Assembly: GCA_964557575.1 (NCBI GenBank)
Contig: CAZLBC010000110.1
Coordinates: forward strand, 1-14,187
Source of the DNA: CAZLBC01 sp964557575
GTDB taxonomy: Bacteria; Planctomycetota; Phycisphaerae; SM23-33
Direction of reading: 5' to 3'
DNA length: 14,187 nt
The notes under the pieces are model-generated. The model worked only from the letters and a program-made list of their open reading frames with translations, searched no databases and was not told the DNA's origin. Made by a program: the position numbers and the translations under genes. Shown piece by piece: positions 1 to 8,400 of this stretch (within the stretch, counting starts at the first letter, position 1; each line of letters opens with the position of its first letter).

Positions 1-2687
1 CTTACCTCTGGGGCGGCGGGTACGACAGCGCCGCCGACCTGGCCCGCGAAAATTTCGTCAGGCCCGGCAAATTTGCGATTCGTCAACGCTTCCACAGTGA
101 AGACCATTTTCTTGCGATGCTTCCATTGCCTGATCGGTTGTCCGGGGTGTGTCACATGGCGACAGGAACCGGAAAATCATTTGTGATGATCGCGGTGGCG
201 CATCTGTCGCTGCTGCTGGGAAAAGTTCAGCGTGTACTCGTCCTCGGGCCGTCATCCACTGTTATCGAAGAAGGTCTGCGTGAGAAGTTTAAGGAGTACC
301 TTTATGGTGCGAAAGGAGCGGAGCTACAAGAAAAGCTGCCGGAACCGCTCCGGCACAAAGTGATCCGTCTGCTGACGTGCAACGATTTTGTCGAAGACAG
401 TTCTATTGTCATTGAGAATATCAATGCCATCTATGCACGGGAGCGCAACTCGATTGGCGACTGGTTCGATCACAGCCAGGGCGAAGTGCTGGTTCTGAGC
501 GATGAGGTGCATCATGCCTATTCACACCTCGATTTTACGCACGATGTCGTTGAATACGATTTCGATGGGGAGAATGTAGGTAAACAAGGCACGGCCCGCG
601 ATGAACGCTTGTGGATGAAATTCATTCGGGAAGAGGAAAGCATCCGCCGCCACATTGGTTTTACCGGTACGCCGTATAACAAGAACGACTACTTTCCTGA
701 CGTCATTTGCAACTATTCCATCCGGGATGCTATCGACGAGAAGATTATCAAGAAGATCAACCCGATTCTGCGCACCGAAGCCGATGAAGGTGACGGCGAG
801 CTGACAAGAAAACAGCGGTTTGAGCAGATGATCGAGACCCACAAGGACAACAGGGAGAAGTACGCCTACCGGGACATCAAAGGCCGGCGAAGAGTAAAGC
901 CTATCACCATCTTTATCAGCCGCACTCAGAAGGGCGCGAAAGATAATGCTGATGAGTTTGTCAAAGTGCTGGCCGACATGATGATTGGCGAGGTAGACCA
1001 GGGCACCCCTCGCTCTGTCCTTGAAGGCAAAGCCCGTGAGAAGGCGATTACCGTCACGTCCGATTCAAATGCTACGGAATTTGGACAGAAGCTGGCACAG
1101 ATCGAGGAGATTGATCCCGATCGCGTTGGCGGTAAGGTGGAGTACATTTTTGCCGTCAATATGCTGTCTGAAGGCTGGGACGTTGATAATGTTTTCCAGA
1201 TCGTCCCGGCTGAAGAGCGCGTTTTCAACTCAAAGCTCCTCATATCCCAGGTGCTGGGGCGTGGGCTAAGGTTGCCCCGTGCCGTTCCACGCATACAGCT
1301 TGAAGCGCTGTATCCAATTGTCACGGTGACCAATCATGAGAAGTTTGCGGAACACATACGGCAGCTACTCGACGAAGTAACAGATTGCGAGCTGCGACTG
1401 CACTCGCAGATTCTGGAAGACGCGGATCAGGCCAGGCACAAGCATCATTTCAACATCTTCAATCTTGAATACGTACCCACACAGCGCACTGAACCGCGTG
1501 ACGGTGATGACACGACAAGTGGCGGGTCGCGTGGGCTCAAACTCACGCCGCCACTTGATAAGTTGGGTGTCCAGGTTACTTACCTGCAGGGGAGCAAGCG
1601 GTTCGAGTTATCAAAAGAGTTCTTCACAGTTGATCAAGTCGTTTTAGACGTCGAACGTCGTTTCAAGAATACAACCTTTGAATCTCAGCATTTTGACTTT
1701 GGGGAAGGGTTGGAAGTTGACGGCATTCCTGGACCAGACGAGATCGAACGCGTAATCCGGGCGGCCATGGCGGCCGTTGGGATGGAGGGCGATCGACTGT
1801 CGCGTGAAAACAAGCAGCAGATTGAGCTCTATTTCAACCAATTTCTCCCAAAGGGAAAGAAACGTGTTATCCGCCAGAACAAACGAGGGCACGTTCTGGG
1901 CGTCGCAACGCAGGAAATGCCGCGGAGTTCTACCCGTGCCGGCGGCGTAGATAATGAGACGGCAGCATTCGTATCACGAGACTATGCCGGCGAAGTCAGC
2001 CCGGAGAACTTGTTCGTCCTGAAAGAACTGACCAAGGAAAAGCAGGACGGACGGCTGCTTAGTCAAGCTTTCAACAGCGACTACATCAGCCAACTGGCAC
2101 TGTTCAGAAATATTTACGCAGTAGATCCAGACAGATTCAGGACACCGCAGGGTTTGGTAATCACCAGATACGAACCGGAGCGTCAGTTTGTCTTCCGCCT
2201 GGTTGAGCATTCAAACCTTGTTACATCCTGGATCAAATCACCGGATGCCGGGTTCTACGGCCTGGACTACGAATACTGGCGTGCCGGCAAGGACCGGGTC
2301 AGGAGGTCTTTCAACCCGGACTTCTTCATTCGTGTCAATCTGGCTGACTACCTGCTGTTGTTACCTGAAGACGAAAAGAATATGGGCGTGCGGCGTCTGC
2401 GGGAAATGCAGGACTCCGGTATCATGGACCTGATTCTGGTTGTTGAGATCAAGAGCGATGACGATGATAGCGAGCAGACCAGAGCCAAGGGCGAATACGG
2501 CGAACAGCATTTCCGTGCCCTGAACCCCGTACTACGCGACACGAACCCTGTAGATTTTCCCGAGGAGTTTCGCGGCGACACCAATCAACTCTACGCTTTC
2601 TGGATTCTTCGCCCCGGTGAATACATGGGCTGGTTCGGCAAACTGCGTACGGGGTTGATTAGTTTTGATTTTGATTTGCAGAAATAA
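1..2687 (+). CDS. Type III-like restriction endonuclease / DEAH helicase subunit, 5'-truncated by window
   Basis: The frame is open from the window edge (first complete codon at 3) to TAA at 2685-2687, about 894 codons, so the true start lies upstream; the ATG at 117 is internal, only 13 codons before the Walker A motif. Seen: Walker A MATGTGKS (156-179), DEVHH box (501-515), GFTGTP motif III (657-674), and a second RecA-like domain with SEGWDVDNVF and the arginine-finger motif SQVLGRGLRLP (1245-1277). The C-terminal part has FNPDFF (Asp codon at 2319) and VVEIKSD (Glu-x-Lys codons 2445-2453), a PD...ExK nuclease arrangement. A superfamily 2 helicase followed by this nuclease is the Res architecture of type III restriction enzymes, which translocate along DNA and cleave it with a Mod methyltransferase. 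No Mod is in the window; one may lie upstream. The gene is visibly less GC-rich than the genes from 2947 to 13913, suggesting horizontal acquisition. A stand-alone defence helicase-nuclease is the alternative. Confidence 0.85.
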   Translation, partial: YLWGGGYDSAADLARENFVRPGKFAIRQRFHSEDHFLAMLPLPDRLSGVCHMATGTGKSFVMIAVAHLSLLLGKVQRVLVLGPSSTVIEEGLREKFKEYLYGAKGAELQEKLPEPLRHKVIRLLTCNDFVEDSSIVIENINAIYARERNSIGDWFDHSQGEVLVLSDEVHHAYSHLDFTHDVVEYDFDGENVGKQGTARDERLWMKFIREEESIRRHIGFTGTPYNKNDYFPDVICNYSIRDAIDEKIIKKINPILRTEADEGDGELTRKQRFEQMIETHKDNREKYAYRDIKGRRRVKPITIFISRTQKGAKDNADEFVKVLADMMIGEVDQGTPRSVLEGKAREKAITVTSDSNATEFGQKLAQIEEIDPDRVGGKVEYIFAVNMLSEGWDVDNVFQIVPAEERVFNSKLLISQVLGRGLRLPRAVPRIQLEALYPIVTVTNHEKFAEHIRQLLDEVTDCELRLHSQILEDADQARHKHHFNIFNLEYVPTQRTEPRDGDDTTSGGSRGLKLTPPLDKLGVQVTYLQGSKRFELSKEFFTVDQVVLDVERRFKNTTFESQHFDFGEGLEVDGIPGPDEIERVIRAAMAAVGMEGDRLSRENKQQIELYFNQFLPKGKKRVIRQNKRGHVLGVATQEMPRSSTRAGGVDNETAAFVSRDYAGEVSPENLFVLKELTKEKQDGRLLSQAFNSDYISQLALFRNIYAVDPDRFRTPQGLVITRYEPERQFVFRLVEHSNLVTSWIKSPDAGFYGLDYEYWRAGKDRVRRSFNPDFFIRVNLADYLLLLPEDEKNMGVRRLREMQDSGIMDLILVVEIKSDDDDSEQTRAKGEYGEQHFRALNPVLRDTNPVDFPEEFRGDTNQLYAFWILRPGEYMGWFGKLRTGLISFDFDLQK

Positions 2688-2946
2688 TGAATAATGTTTC
2701 TCGGCATTCCGCAAGGAATTGATCGATCGCCACGTTTTCGTAGAGCTGGTTTCATAACTTGCTTTGGTAGCGAAAGCGAGGTATTTTGTCGATCTGGCAA
2801 GGAACGGAAACGACGACATATTAAGGAAATATGTCGAGTTTTCGTGACGCCGCCAGACGGCAAAAGAGCCGCTTGTAGTCCAAATTGAAGTTATGAAACC
2901 AGCTCTAGTCAAGGATACCGCCCGGGCACTCCCCCGTGCAACCGCC
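2688..2946. other. Convergent intergenic region between the Res gene and thymidylate synthase
   Basis: Both flanking genes end here (plus-strand TAA at 2685-2687, minus-strand TAA at 2947-2949). Apart from the palindromic element at 2741-2907 I see no gene. The octamer GTTTTCGT occurs at 2734-2741, across the left end of the element, and again inside it at 2838-2845. A short GCAC/GTGC stem lies at about 2926-2939, but it has no T-run in either direction, so I do not call it a terminator. The change from moderate to high G+C occurs within this gap. Confidence 0.6.
2741..2907. repeat. 167-bp MITE-like long imperfect palindrome
   Basis: The ends are perfect 20-bp inverted repeats: TAGAGCTGGTTTCATAACTT at 2741-2760 and its reverse complement at 2888-2907. 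Inside, the two halves continue to match in order: TTTGG, AAGCG, TTTTG, TCTGGC and CGAAA blocks each recur in inverted orientation, ending in a perfect 9-bp stem (CGACATATT 2814-2822 with AATATGTCG 2828-2836) around the 5-base loop 2823-2827. The two centres of symmetry, 2824 and 2825, agree, so this is one continuous hairpin of about 80-bp arms rather than two unrelated repeats. It has no coding capacity of note. It lies between convergent genes, where it could act as a two-way transcription stop. The outermost TA on each side could be a TA target duplication, as in IS630/mariner-related MITEs; that is inference. Confidence 0.8.
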
Positions 2947-4068
2947 TTACTCGGTCTTCCGGCCGAAATCGGGGTTGTCCACCCGGCGGCGGTACTCCTT
3001 CTCGATGTCCTCGATCATCATCTCGTACATCGGCGTCCCCGGCGCGATCACCCGCTGGGCGATCGGCTCGCCGGCGGCGATGCGGAAGATATCCCCGAGG
3101 TAGCTCTCGGCGTCGTGGCCCTGCATCCGCGGGTCGAGGTAGTGGCCGTAGAGGTGCAGGGAGTCGTTGATGTCGACGTAGCTGCCCCGGTCGACCGGCA
3201 CGCCGAGCGCGTCCGCCAGTTTCCGCCGGACTTCCTCGTGCATGCCCTCGGTGACACCGAAGATGTTGCACGGCACCGCCTTGAGGTGATCGCGGGACCG
3301 CCAGTGGCCGGTGACGTTCATCACGTAGCCGTCTCCGTCTTCCTTTTCGTAGAGCCGGAACCAGAACCGCTGCAGGCAGGGGGCGTGGTAGGAATCCCAC
3401 TTATAGGGCCCGAGCTGCCCGTCGTTGTGGTCCCACCGCGGGTCCCAGGTGATGCACTGGGCCGAGCGGCTGGTCGGGTTCCGCAGGAGGTTGTTGACCA
3501 CGGAGTCGAGCTGGTTGATCGTCTTCAGTGACCCGTCGAAACTGTAGTAGGGCCAGGCCCGCATCCGCTGGCTGTACATGTAGTTCCAGCGGTCGTCGCC
3601 CTTGATCTCGTCGAACCGGTCTTCCCGCAGCTTCTCGGTAACGGCGGCGGGGGAGATCATCCACCCGTCCTTGACGCCCTCGATCTCGGCCTTGTAGTCG
3701 CCGAACCCCATCCAGCCCCCGAGGTAGTGCTTGTGGAAGCGGGGTTCGCCGAACGGCTCCTCGATGTGCATCGTGACGGTGGCCTCGAGGCTGGGGAAAC
3801 TCTCGTATCCGCCGTCGGCGCCCTTCGGGTCGTAGTGGGTGTGGATCTCCTGGCCGATGCCCATGAGGGCCATGGTGGCATCTTCCCACACCTCCGGGAG
3901 CGTGCGGCGGACGAGATGAACGGTCGGCAGGCGGCCGGGGCCGGGGTCCGAGAAGGAAAGCCGTCCCTCGTCGCGCAGGGCGTATGCGTATTCACGGGCC
4001 ACCCGCCGCGCTTCGGCGAACGCGCCGGCCGGTCCCTTTTCCGCGAGGAGTGTTTTGACGTCGTTCAT
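2947..4068 (-). CDS. Divergent thymidylate synthase (ThyA-fold)
   Basis: 373 residues, predicted cytosolic. Thymidylate synthase methylates dUMP to dTMP using methylene-tetrahydrofolate. From residue ~155 onward the protein aligns by eye with E. coli ThyA: YMYSQRMRAW (163-172) for the YGKQWRAW segment, NPTSRS (197-202) for the phosphate-binding DSRR, APC231LQRFWFRLY for the catalytic-Cys APCHAFFQFY, WRSRD (256-260) for QRSCD, VPCNIF (265-270) for LPFNIA, and HLYGHYLD (305-312) for HLYSNHMD. Asn268 corresponds to the Asn that selects dUMP over dCMP, so dUMP is the likely substrate. The first ~150 residues do not show the usual folate-side motifs, the residue after the catalytic Cys is Leu instead of His, and the C-terminal folate-closing segment is replaced by a charged tail. 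The ATG overlaps the dut stop (ATGA) and has only a weak ribosome site, implying translational coupling. A deoxynucleotide-modifying relative is possible but less likely. Confidence 0.8.
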   Translation of the reverse strand: MNDVKTLLAEKGPAGAFAEARRVAREYAYALRDEGRLSFSDPGPGRLPTVHLVRRTLPEVWEDATMALMGIGQEIHTHYDPKGADGGYESFPSLEATVTMHIEEPFGEPRFHKHYLGGWMGFGDYKAEIEGVKDGWMISPAAVTEKLREDRFDEIKGDDRWNYMYSQRMRAWPYYSFDGSLKTINQLDSVVNNLLRNPTSRSAQCITWDPRWDHNDGQLGPYKWDSYHAPCLQRFWFRLYEKEDGDGYVMNVTGHWRSRDHLKAVPCNIFGVTEGMHEEVRRKLADALGVPVDRGSYVDINDSLHLYGHYLDPRMQGHDAESYLGDIFRIAAGEPIAQRVIAPGTPMYEMMIEDIEKEYRRRVDNPDFGRKTE

Positions 4069-4541
4069 GTGTTCTGTTCCCGCAGCGTGGATGCCATGCC
4101 GGTGGAGCCGAATCCGCCGCCGCCCCGCGCGGTGTCCGAGAGCCGCCGGACTTCCCGCACCGCGACACCGAGGACCGGCTGTATGACCATCTGGGCGATC
4201 TTCATGCCCGTTTCGATTCTGAACGGTTCCCTGCCATGGTTGATGAGTATCACGCAGACCTCGCCGCGGTAACCCTCGTCGATGGTGCCCGGCGCGTTCA
4301 GCAGGGTGATCCCGTGTTTCAGCGCCAGCCCGCTGCGGGGCCTGACCTGGCCCTCGGTGCCCGCCGGGAGTTCGATGGCGATCCCGGTCTTCACCAGGCG
4401 CGATTCACCGGGGGCCAGATCCGTTTCTTCGCAGGAGAAGAGGTCCAGCCCGGCGTCGCCGGGGTGGGCGCAATGGGGGATGATCGCGTCGTCCGTGAGC
4501 TTTCTGACCTTCAGGACCGGTGGGGTGCGTTCTTCTTCCAC
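4065..4541 (-). CDS. dut: dUTPase (deoxyuridine 5'-triphosphate nucleotidohydrolase)
   Basis: 158 residues, typical for trimeric cytosolic dUTPases. It hydrolyses dUTP to dUMP and pyrophosphate, keeping uracil out of DNA and feeding thymidylate synthase. All five family motifs are present: HPGDAGLD (26-33), RPRSGLALKHGI (67-78), NAPGTIDEGYRGE (82-94, with catalytic Asp88 and uracil-stacking Tyr91), GMKIAQMVI (112-120), and the glycine-rich RGGGGFGSTG (139-148) that closes over the phosphates. The start is GTG (4539-4541), supported by AAAGGAGT 6 bases upstream; no ATG gives full motif coverage with a ribosome site. The next gene, thymidylate synthase, starts in its stop codon, so substrate and product flow is directly coupled. 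It lies 25 bases after the lipoprotein gene, consistent with one transcript. Confidence 0.96.
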   Translation of the reverse strand: MEEERTPPVLKVRKLTDDAIIPHCAHPGDAGLDLFSCEETDLAPGESRLVKTGIAIELPAGTEGQVRPRSGLALKHGITLLNAPGTIDEGYRGEVCVILINHGREPFRIETGMKIAQMVIQPVLGVAVREVRRLSDTARGGGGFGSTGMASTLREQNT

Positions 4542-4547
4542 CGCCGT

Positions 4548-4555
4548 ACTCCTTT
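4548..4555 (-). promoter_or_regulatory. Ribosome binding site deciding the GTG start of dut
   Basis: The minus strand reads AAAGGAGT, a strong Shine-Dalgarno match, six bases before the GTG at 4539-4541. Confidence 0.8.
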
Positions 4556-4566
4556 CGGGGGCGGGA

Positions 4567-5340
4567 TCAGGTGCCCGCGGTGTCCGTTCCGCCGCCGGGC
4601 TTCTTCGCGTCCGGGGTGTCGTGTTCGGGGCTCGTGTCTTTCTTCGCCGGGTCCTCGTAGGGCCCGAATGCCCGCGCCCGGCTGAGGGCCTTGACCGTCT
4701 CCCAGGCGATGTTTTTCGCCAGCATGATCTGGTCCTCCTCGCCGTAGACCTTGTGGCGGATGATGTTGGACAGCACGCCGGCGATCCCCGCGGTGTATAC
4801 CGCGAGGCGGGGAAACTCCGGTGCCGAGAAGATCGTCGCCTCCCCCAGTTTGTTCCCGCCGTCGAACAGCTCGACGCGGCAGTAGGCGTAGCAGGTGGCG
4901 CCGAGGACTCTCATTTCAAACAGGCCGGGAAAGACGACCTTCGTGATTTCCGCCTTCAGTGTCAGCGGCCGCGTGCCGGGCGGCTTCAGCGACAGCGCCT
5001 CCCACCGTTCTTTTTCCGCGCGGCGCTTCTTTTCGGTATATACGCAGGCGCGGTCCCAGGGGTTGTCCCTCCCGGACTTGTGCAGGAGCGTCTTGACGTC
5101 GCCCCGGTCGCCCGCTTTCAGCCACCGGTCGCTCTCGAGCAGTTCCAGTTTCAGGTTGGCCTTCAGGTACCCGGCCATGATCTTGAACGGCACCGTCTCG
5201 GCCACCGTAACATCATCCACGATGACGCAGTCGTAGTTGGCGAGGCCGATCCGGTCCCCGCCGGTACTCTGGAAGTTCCCCGCGCAGCCCGTCGCGGCGG
5301 CGGCCAGCAGCACGGTCGTCAGTCGGGTGCGAGATAGCAT
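4567..5340 (-). CDS. Predicted lipoprotein of unknown function
   Basis: 257 residues. The N-terminus is a lipoprotein signal: basic residues at 4 and 6, a hydrophobic stretch (7-16) and the lipobox-like ATGC with Cys19 as the acylation site, so export and membrane anchoring are expected. The mature part mixes predicted strands (CVIVDDVTVAE near 38-48, LTLKAEITKVVF near 125-137, CYAYCRVELFDGG near 149-161) with helical segments. The last ~28 residues are a hydrophilic Pro/Lys/Asp/Gly/Thr tail, likely disordered. The overall look, a small lipoprotein opening with a short beta-rich segment, recalls DUF4410-type proteins, but I cannot confirm that. The start is supported by AAGGAG six bases upstream (5347-5352). 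It precedes dut by 25 bases on the same strand and is probably co-transcribed, without an evident functional link to nucleotide metabolism. Confidence 0.75.
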   Translation of the reverse strand: MLSRTRLTTVLLAAAATGCAGNFQSTGGDRIGLANYDCVIVDDVTVAETVPFKIMAGYLKANLKLELLESDRWLKAGDRGDVKTLLHKSGRDNPWDRACVYTEKKRRAEKERWEALSLKPPGTRPLTLKAEITKVVFPGLFEMRVLGATCYAYCRVELFDGGNKLGEATIFSAPEFPRLAVYTAGIAGVLSNIIRHKVYGEEDQIMLAKNIAWETVKALSRARAFGPYEDPAKKDTSPEHDTPDAKKPGGGTDTAGT

Positions 5341-5346
5341 GCTCTA

Positions 5347-5352
5347 CTCCTT
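5347..5352 (-). promoter_or_regulatory. Ribosome binding site of the lipoprotein gene
   Basis: The minus strand reads AAGGAG six bases before the ATG at 5338-5340. It fixes the start that yields a proper signal peptide and lipobox. Confidence 0.75.
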
Positions 5353-5457
5353 GTTATCCGGTATCAGTAACGCCCGTTCCGCGTGGAGGAATACCGTCGC
5401 TCCTCCCGGGGCATGGAGACCATAGGCGATCGCGCCGTTAAAAACAAGGGGGGCCAT

Positions 5458-8400
5458 TTATTTTACCCGGCCCAGGTACCCGTCGATACAGGCCGCGGCG
5501 GTGCGCCCCGAGTCGATGGCCGTGGCGATATAGGATGCGCCGTTCGCGAGGTCTCCGGCCGCGAACACCCCGTCGGCGGTGGTGGACATGTCCTCGCTGA
5601 TCGCGGGCCCGCCGTCGGGACGCAGGCGAATACCCAGCGCCGCGGCGATCGCTTCCGGAACGTGGGGCCTGAAGCCGGCGGCGATGACCACCCGGTTCGC
5701 GGAAAGGTTCAGCGCGCCGTCGGGGATCTCTTCGCTCACCAGGTTCCCGGCGGCGAGCAGGTACCGTAATTTCCTGAGCCGGAGGCCGACGGGCTTCCCG
5801 TGTTCCGTTTCGATCGCGGCCGCCGCGGTCGACCGGTACACCGCGACGCGCTCGTCCTCCTCGTGGCCGACGATTTCGCCGCCGGCGGCCCGCGGCAGTA
5901 TTTCGATACAGCAGACCTTTTCGGCGCCCCGCCGGAGGGCGGTCTCGATGCAGTCCTCCCCGGTCAGGCCCCCGCCGATAACGACGACCGTGTTGCCGTT
6001 TTCGTCGGTGTCGTTCAGCAGGTAGTCGAGGGCCTCCACGGCGGCGCCGATGCCGGGCAGGTCGGGTTTCACCGGCCGGCGGGCGCCCGTTGCCAGGCAG
6101 AGGGCGTCGAACTCGTTGCGGAGATCGGCGACCGGCAGTTCGCCGCCGACGTCGCTGCTGCAGCGGAACTGTATCCCTTCGGCGGTCAGTTGTGCGAGAC
6201 GGCGGTCGATCAGGCTTTTCTCGAGCCGAAAACCGGGAATGCCGTACCGCAGCAGCCCGCCGGGTTTCGCGTCCCGTTCAAAGACGGTGACCTCGTGGCC
6301 GGCGCGGGCGAGCTGCTGGGCCGCGGCGAGGCCGGCCGGCCCGCTGCCGATCACGGCCGCGCGGCGACCGGTGTTCGCGGCGGCCGGCGCGGGGACCACC
6401 CACCCCTCCGCGAACGCCCGCTCGATGATGTCCCGCTCGGCCTGCCTGATCTGCACCGGGAAACCGGCGGCGGACCGCTTGCAGTGGTCTTCGCAGAACG
6501 CCGGGCACAGCAGCGCGGTGAATTCCGGGAAATTGTTGTAGGCGTGGAGCAGGTCCGCCGCCCGCTGCCAGTCGCCTTCGGCGGCCGCCGAGACCCAGTC
6601 CGGCACCCCGGAGTCGAGGGGGCAGCCCAGCACGCTGCACGACGCGGAGGGACAGTCCATGCAGGGGACCCCCGAGAGCAGCGCGACCTGCCGGTCGTAC
6701 TCGGCGGCGGACCCGTAGTCGAATGCCGCGACGGCGTCGAGATAGCGGCGCCGATGTTCCCACGGCGCGGCGGCGCCGAACAACTTCAGCAGCGGCCGCA
6801 GCCGGCGGCACCGCTTGAGGATCCTGAGCTGCCACTTGCGGGGACGGTACCGGATGCTGAAGGATTTCGACCCGACCCGAAACCGTATGTTCCACAGGTA
6901 GCGGTACACGATACGGTCGCCGGACGCCGGATTGATGTTGTACTTTTCCCAGTCCCGGAAAAACTTGTCGGGGGCCGTCGCCAGTTCGGCCTTGAACACG
7001 GAATCCTTGATGAGCATCGCCGTCGCCAGGTTGTACACGACCGCGGCCGTGGCCGCGTAGTCACGGTCGCCGTCGTCGCGGGTGTACACCGAGAGAACGG
7101 CATCCACGTACCGGCGCGCGTATGCCGGCCCGCCCCATCGCAGGCAGTCGTACGCCCGGACGACCACGGCCTCGTGGAGATCCGCGGAGAGCCCGGGCGT
7201 CCGTTCGACGAGATCCGAAACCATCGTCTCGAGGGCGGGGGCCCGGGAGGTGTTTTTGCCGTGGCGCCGCCGCACCCACCGGCACTTGTCCTCCAGGAGG
7301 TCCCGCCACCCGCGGCGGGCGGGGGGGCCCCGGAACAGGTCGCGGTCGTCGACCAGCTTCCGGCCCATGTTGAAGGCGTATATGTTCTTCTCGCCGTCGA
7401 CCTGGATCGCCTCGTTGATCGCCTCATGAATCGACTCCGGCGAAACGGGTATCAGTCCCTGCTGGAAGGCGTACCCGATCATCATGACGTTCGCGTAGAG
7501 CTTCGTGTCCAGGTACTTTTCGCAGATGCGCGATATGTTTCGGGCCAGGAAGTCCTCTTCCCGCGTGTGCCGGCGGATAAAGGACTCAAGGACTGCCGGA
7601 TCGAAGTCCTCACGCTCCATGAGCCCGGCGACGGTCGCGATCTTGTCGGTGTTGACGACGGCCGACGTCCGCTCGCGGGAGACCGCCCGGAGCCGGCCCC
7701 GCGGATCGATCGTGCGGGCGGCCTCCAGGATATCCACGCCCAGCAGGAGATCGGCTTTCCCGTAGGGAATCAGCCCGGTGTGAACGTGATCGTCGGCGGT
7801 GTTGTACACGACCTGGCTGACGACGCCGCCGTTGCGTATGGCCAGGCCCTTCTTGTCCAGGAAGGTGACCTGGTACCCCTCGATGTGCCCGGCGCGGACG
7901 AGGATGCTGGTCGCCACGCCGATACCCATGCCCCCGACGCCCGTCAGGACGCACCGCCAGATGTCCTGCGCCGGCCGCTTGCGCGGTGCGGGAATATTGT
8001 CCAGGTCCAGGTCGGGCACGCGGTTGCGGGGCGGGGTTTTCCGCTTGACCGTAATCCGCTCGAAGGCGTCGCAGGCGCGGACCCTGGCGCAGGCCCCGTC
8101 GACGACGCACCAGGAGGGATCGGTGTCCATCTTCCTGCCGTAATCGGTCTGTACGTGCCGGAGCGCCGGGCAGCCGGCGATGTCGGCGCAGGCGGTACAG
8201 AACCGGCAGATGTCCTGGTTTATGTTCATGTATTCACGGCGGGGAAGAAACCCGCGGTCGGCGGTCATTTCCCGCTCTTCGCGTTTCCGCCGGCGATTCC
8301 GGGTGATCCCGCATTCCTTGTCGGCGATGATCACCTTGACGCCGTCGGCGAGAAAGGTCGCCTCAAGCAGCCGGTGATAGTCGTCTTTGTGCTCGGGATT

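Noticed and set aside
2741..2907. Integron attC site or CRISPR repeat
   Set aside because: The ends do not match the RYYYAAC/GTTRRRY core expected of attC, no integrase or cassette array is present, and there are no regularly spaced direct repeats.
2926..2939. Small GC-rich stem after thymidylate synthase as a terminator
   Set aside because: The stem is only about 4 bp and no T-tract follows in either direction.
2893..3531. 212-codon plus-strand frame opposite thymidylate synthase
   Set aside because: Same GC-driven shadow effect; its start also lies inside the palindromic element and it shows no recognisable motif.
4282..5337. 351-codon plus-strand frame opposite dut and the lipoprotein
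   Set aside because: It spans two real minus-strand genes with clear motifs, a signal peptide and ribosome sites; the translation looks like low-complexity shadow.
5385..5406. GGAGGA ... TCCTCC hairpin between the oxidoreductase and lipoprotein genes
   Set aside because: The 6-bp stem with a 10-base loop has no T-run on the minus strand, so it is not supported as a terminator; it could be a leader structure but nothing else points to regulation.
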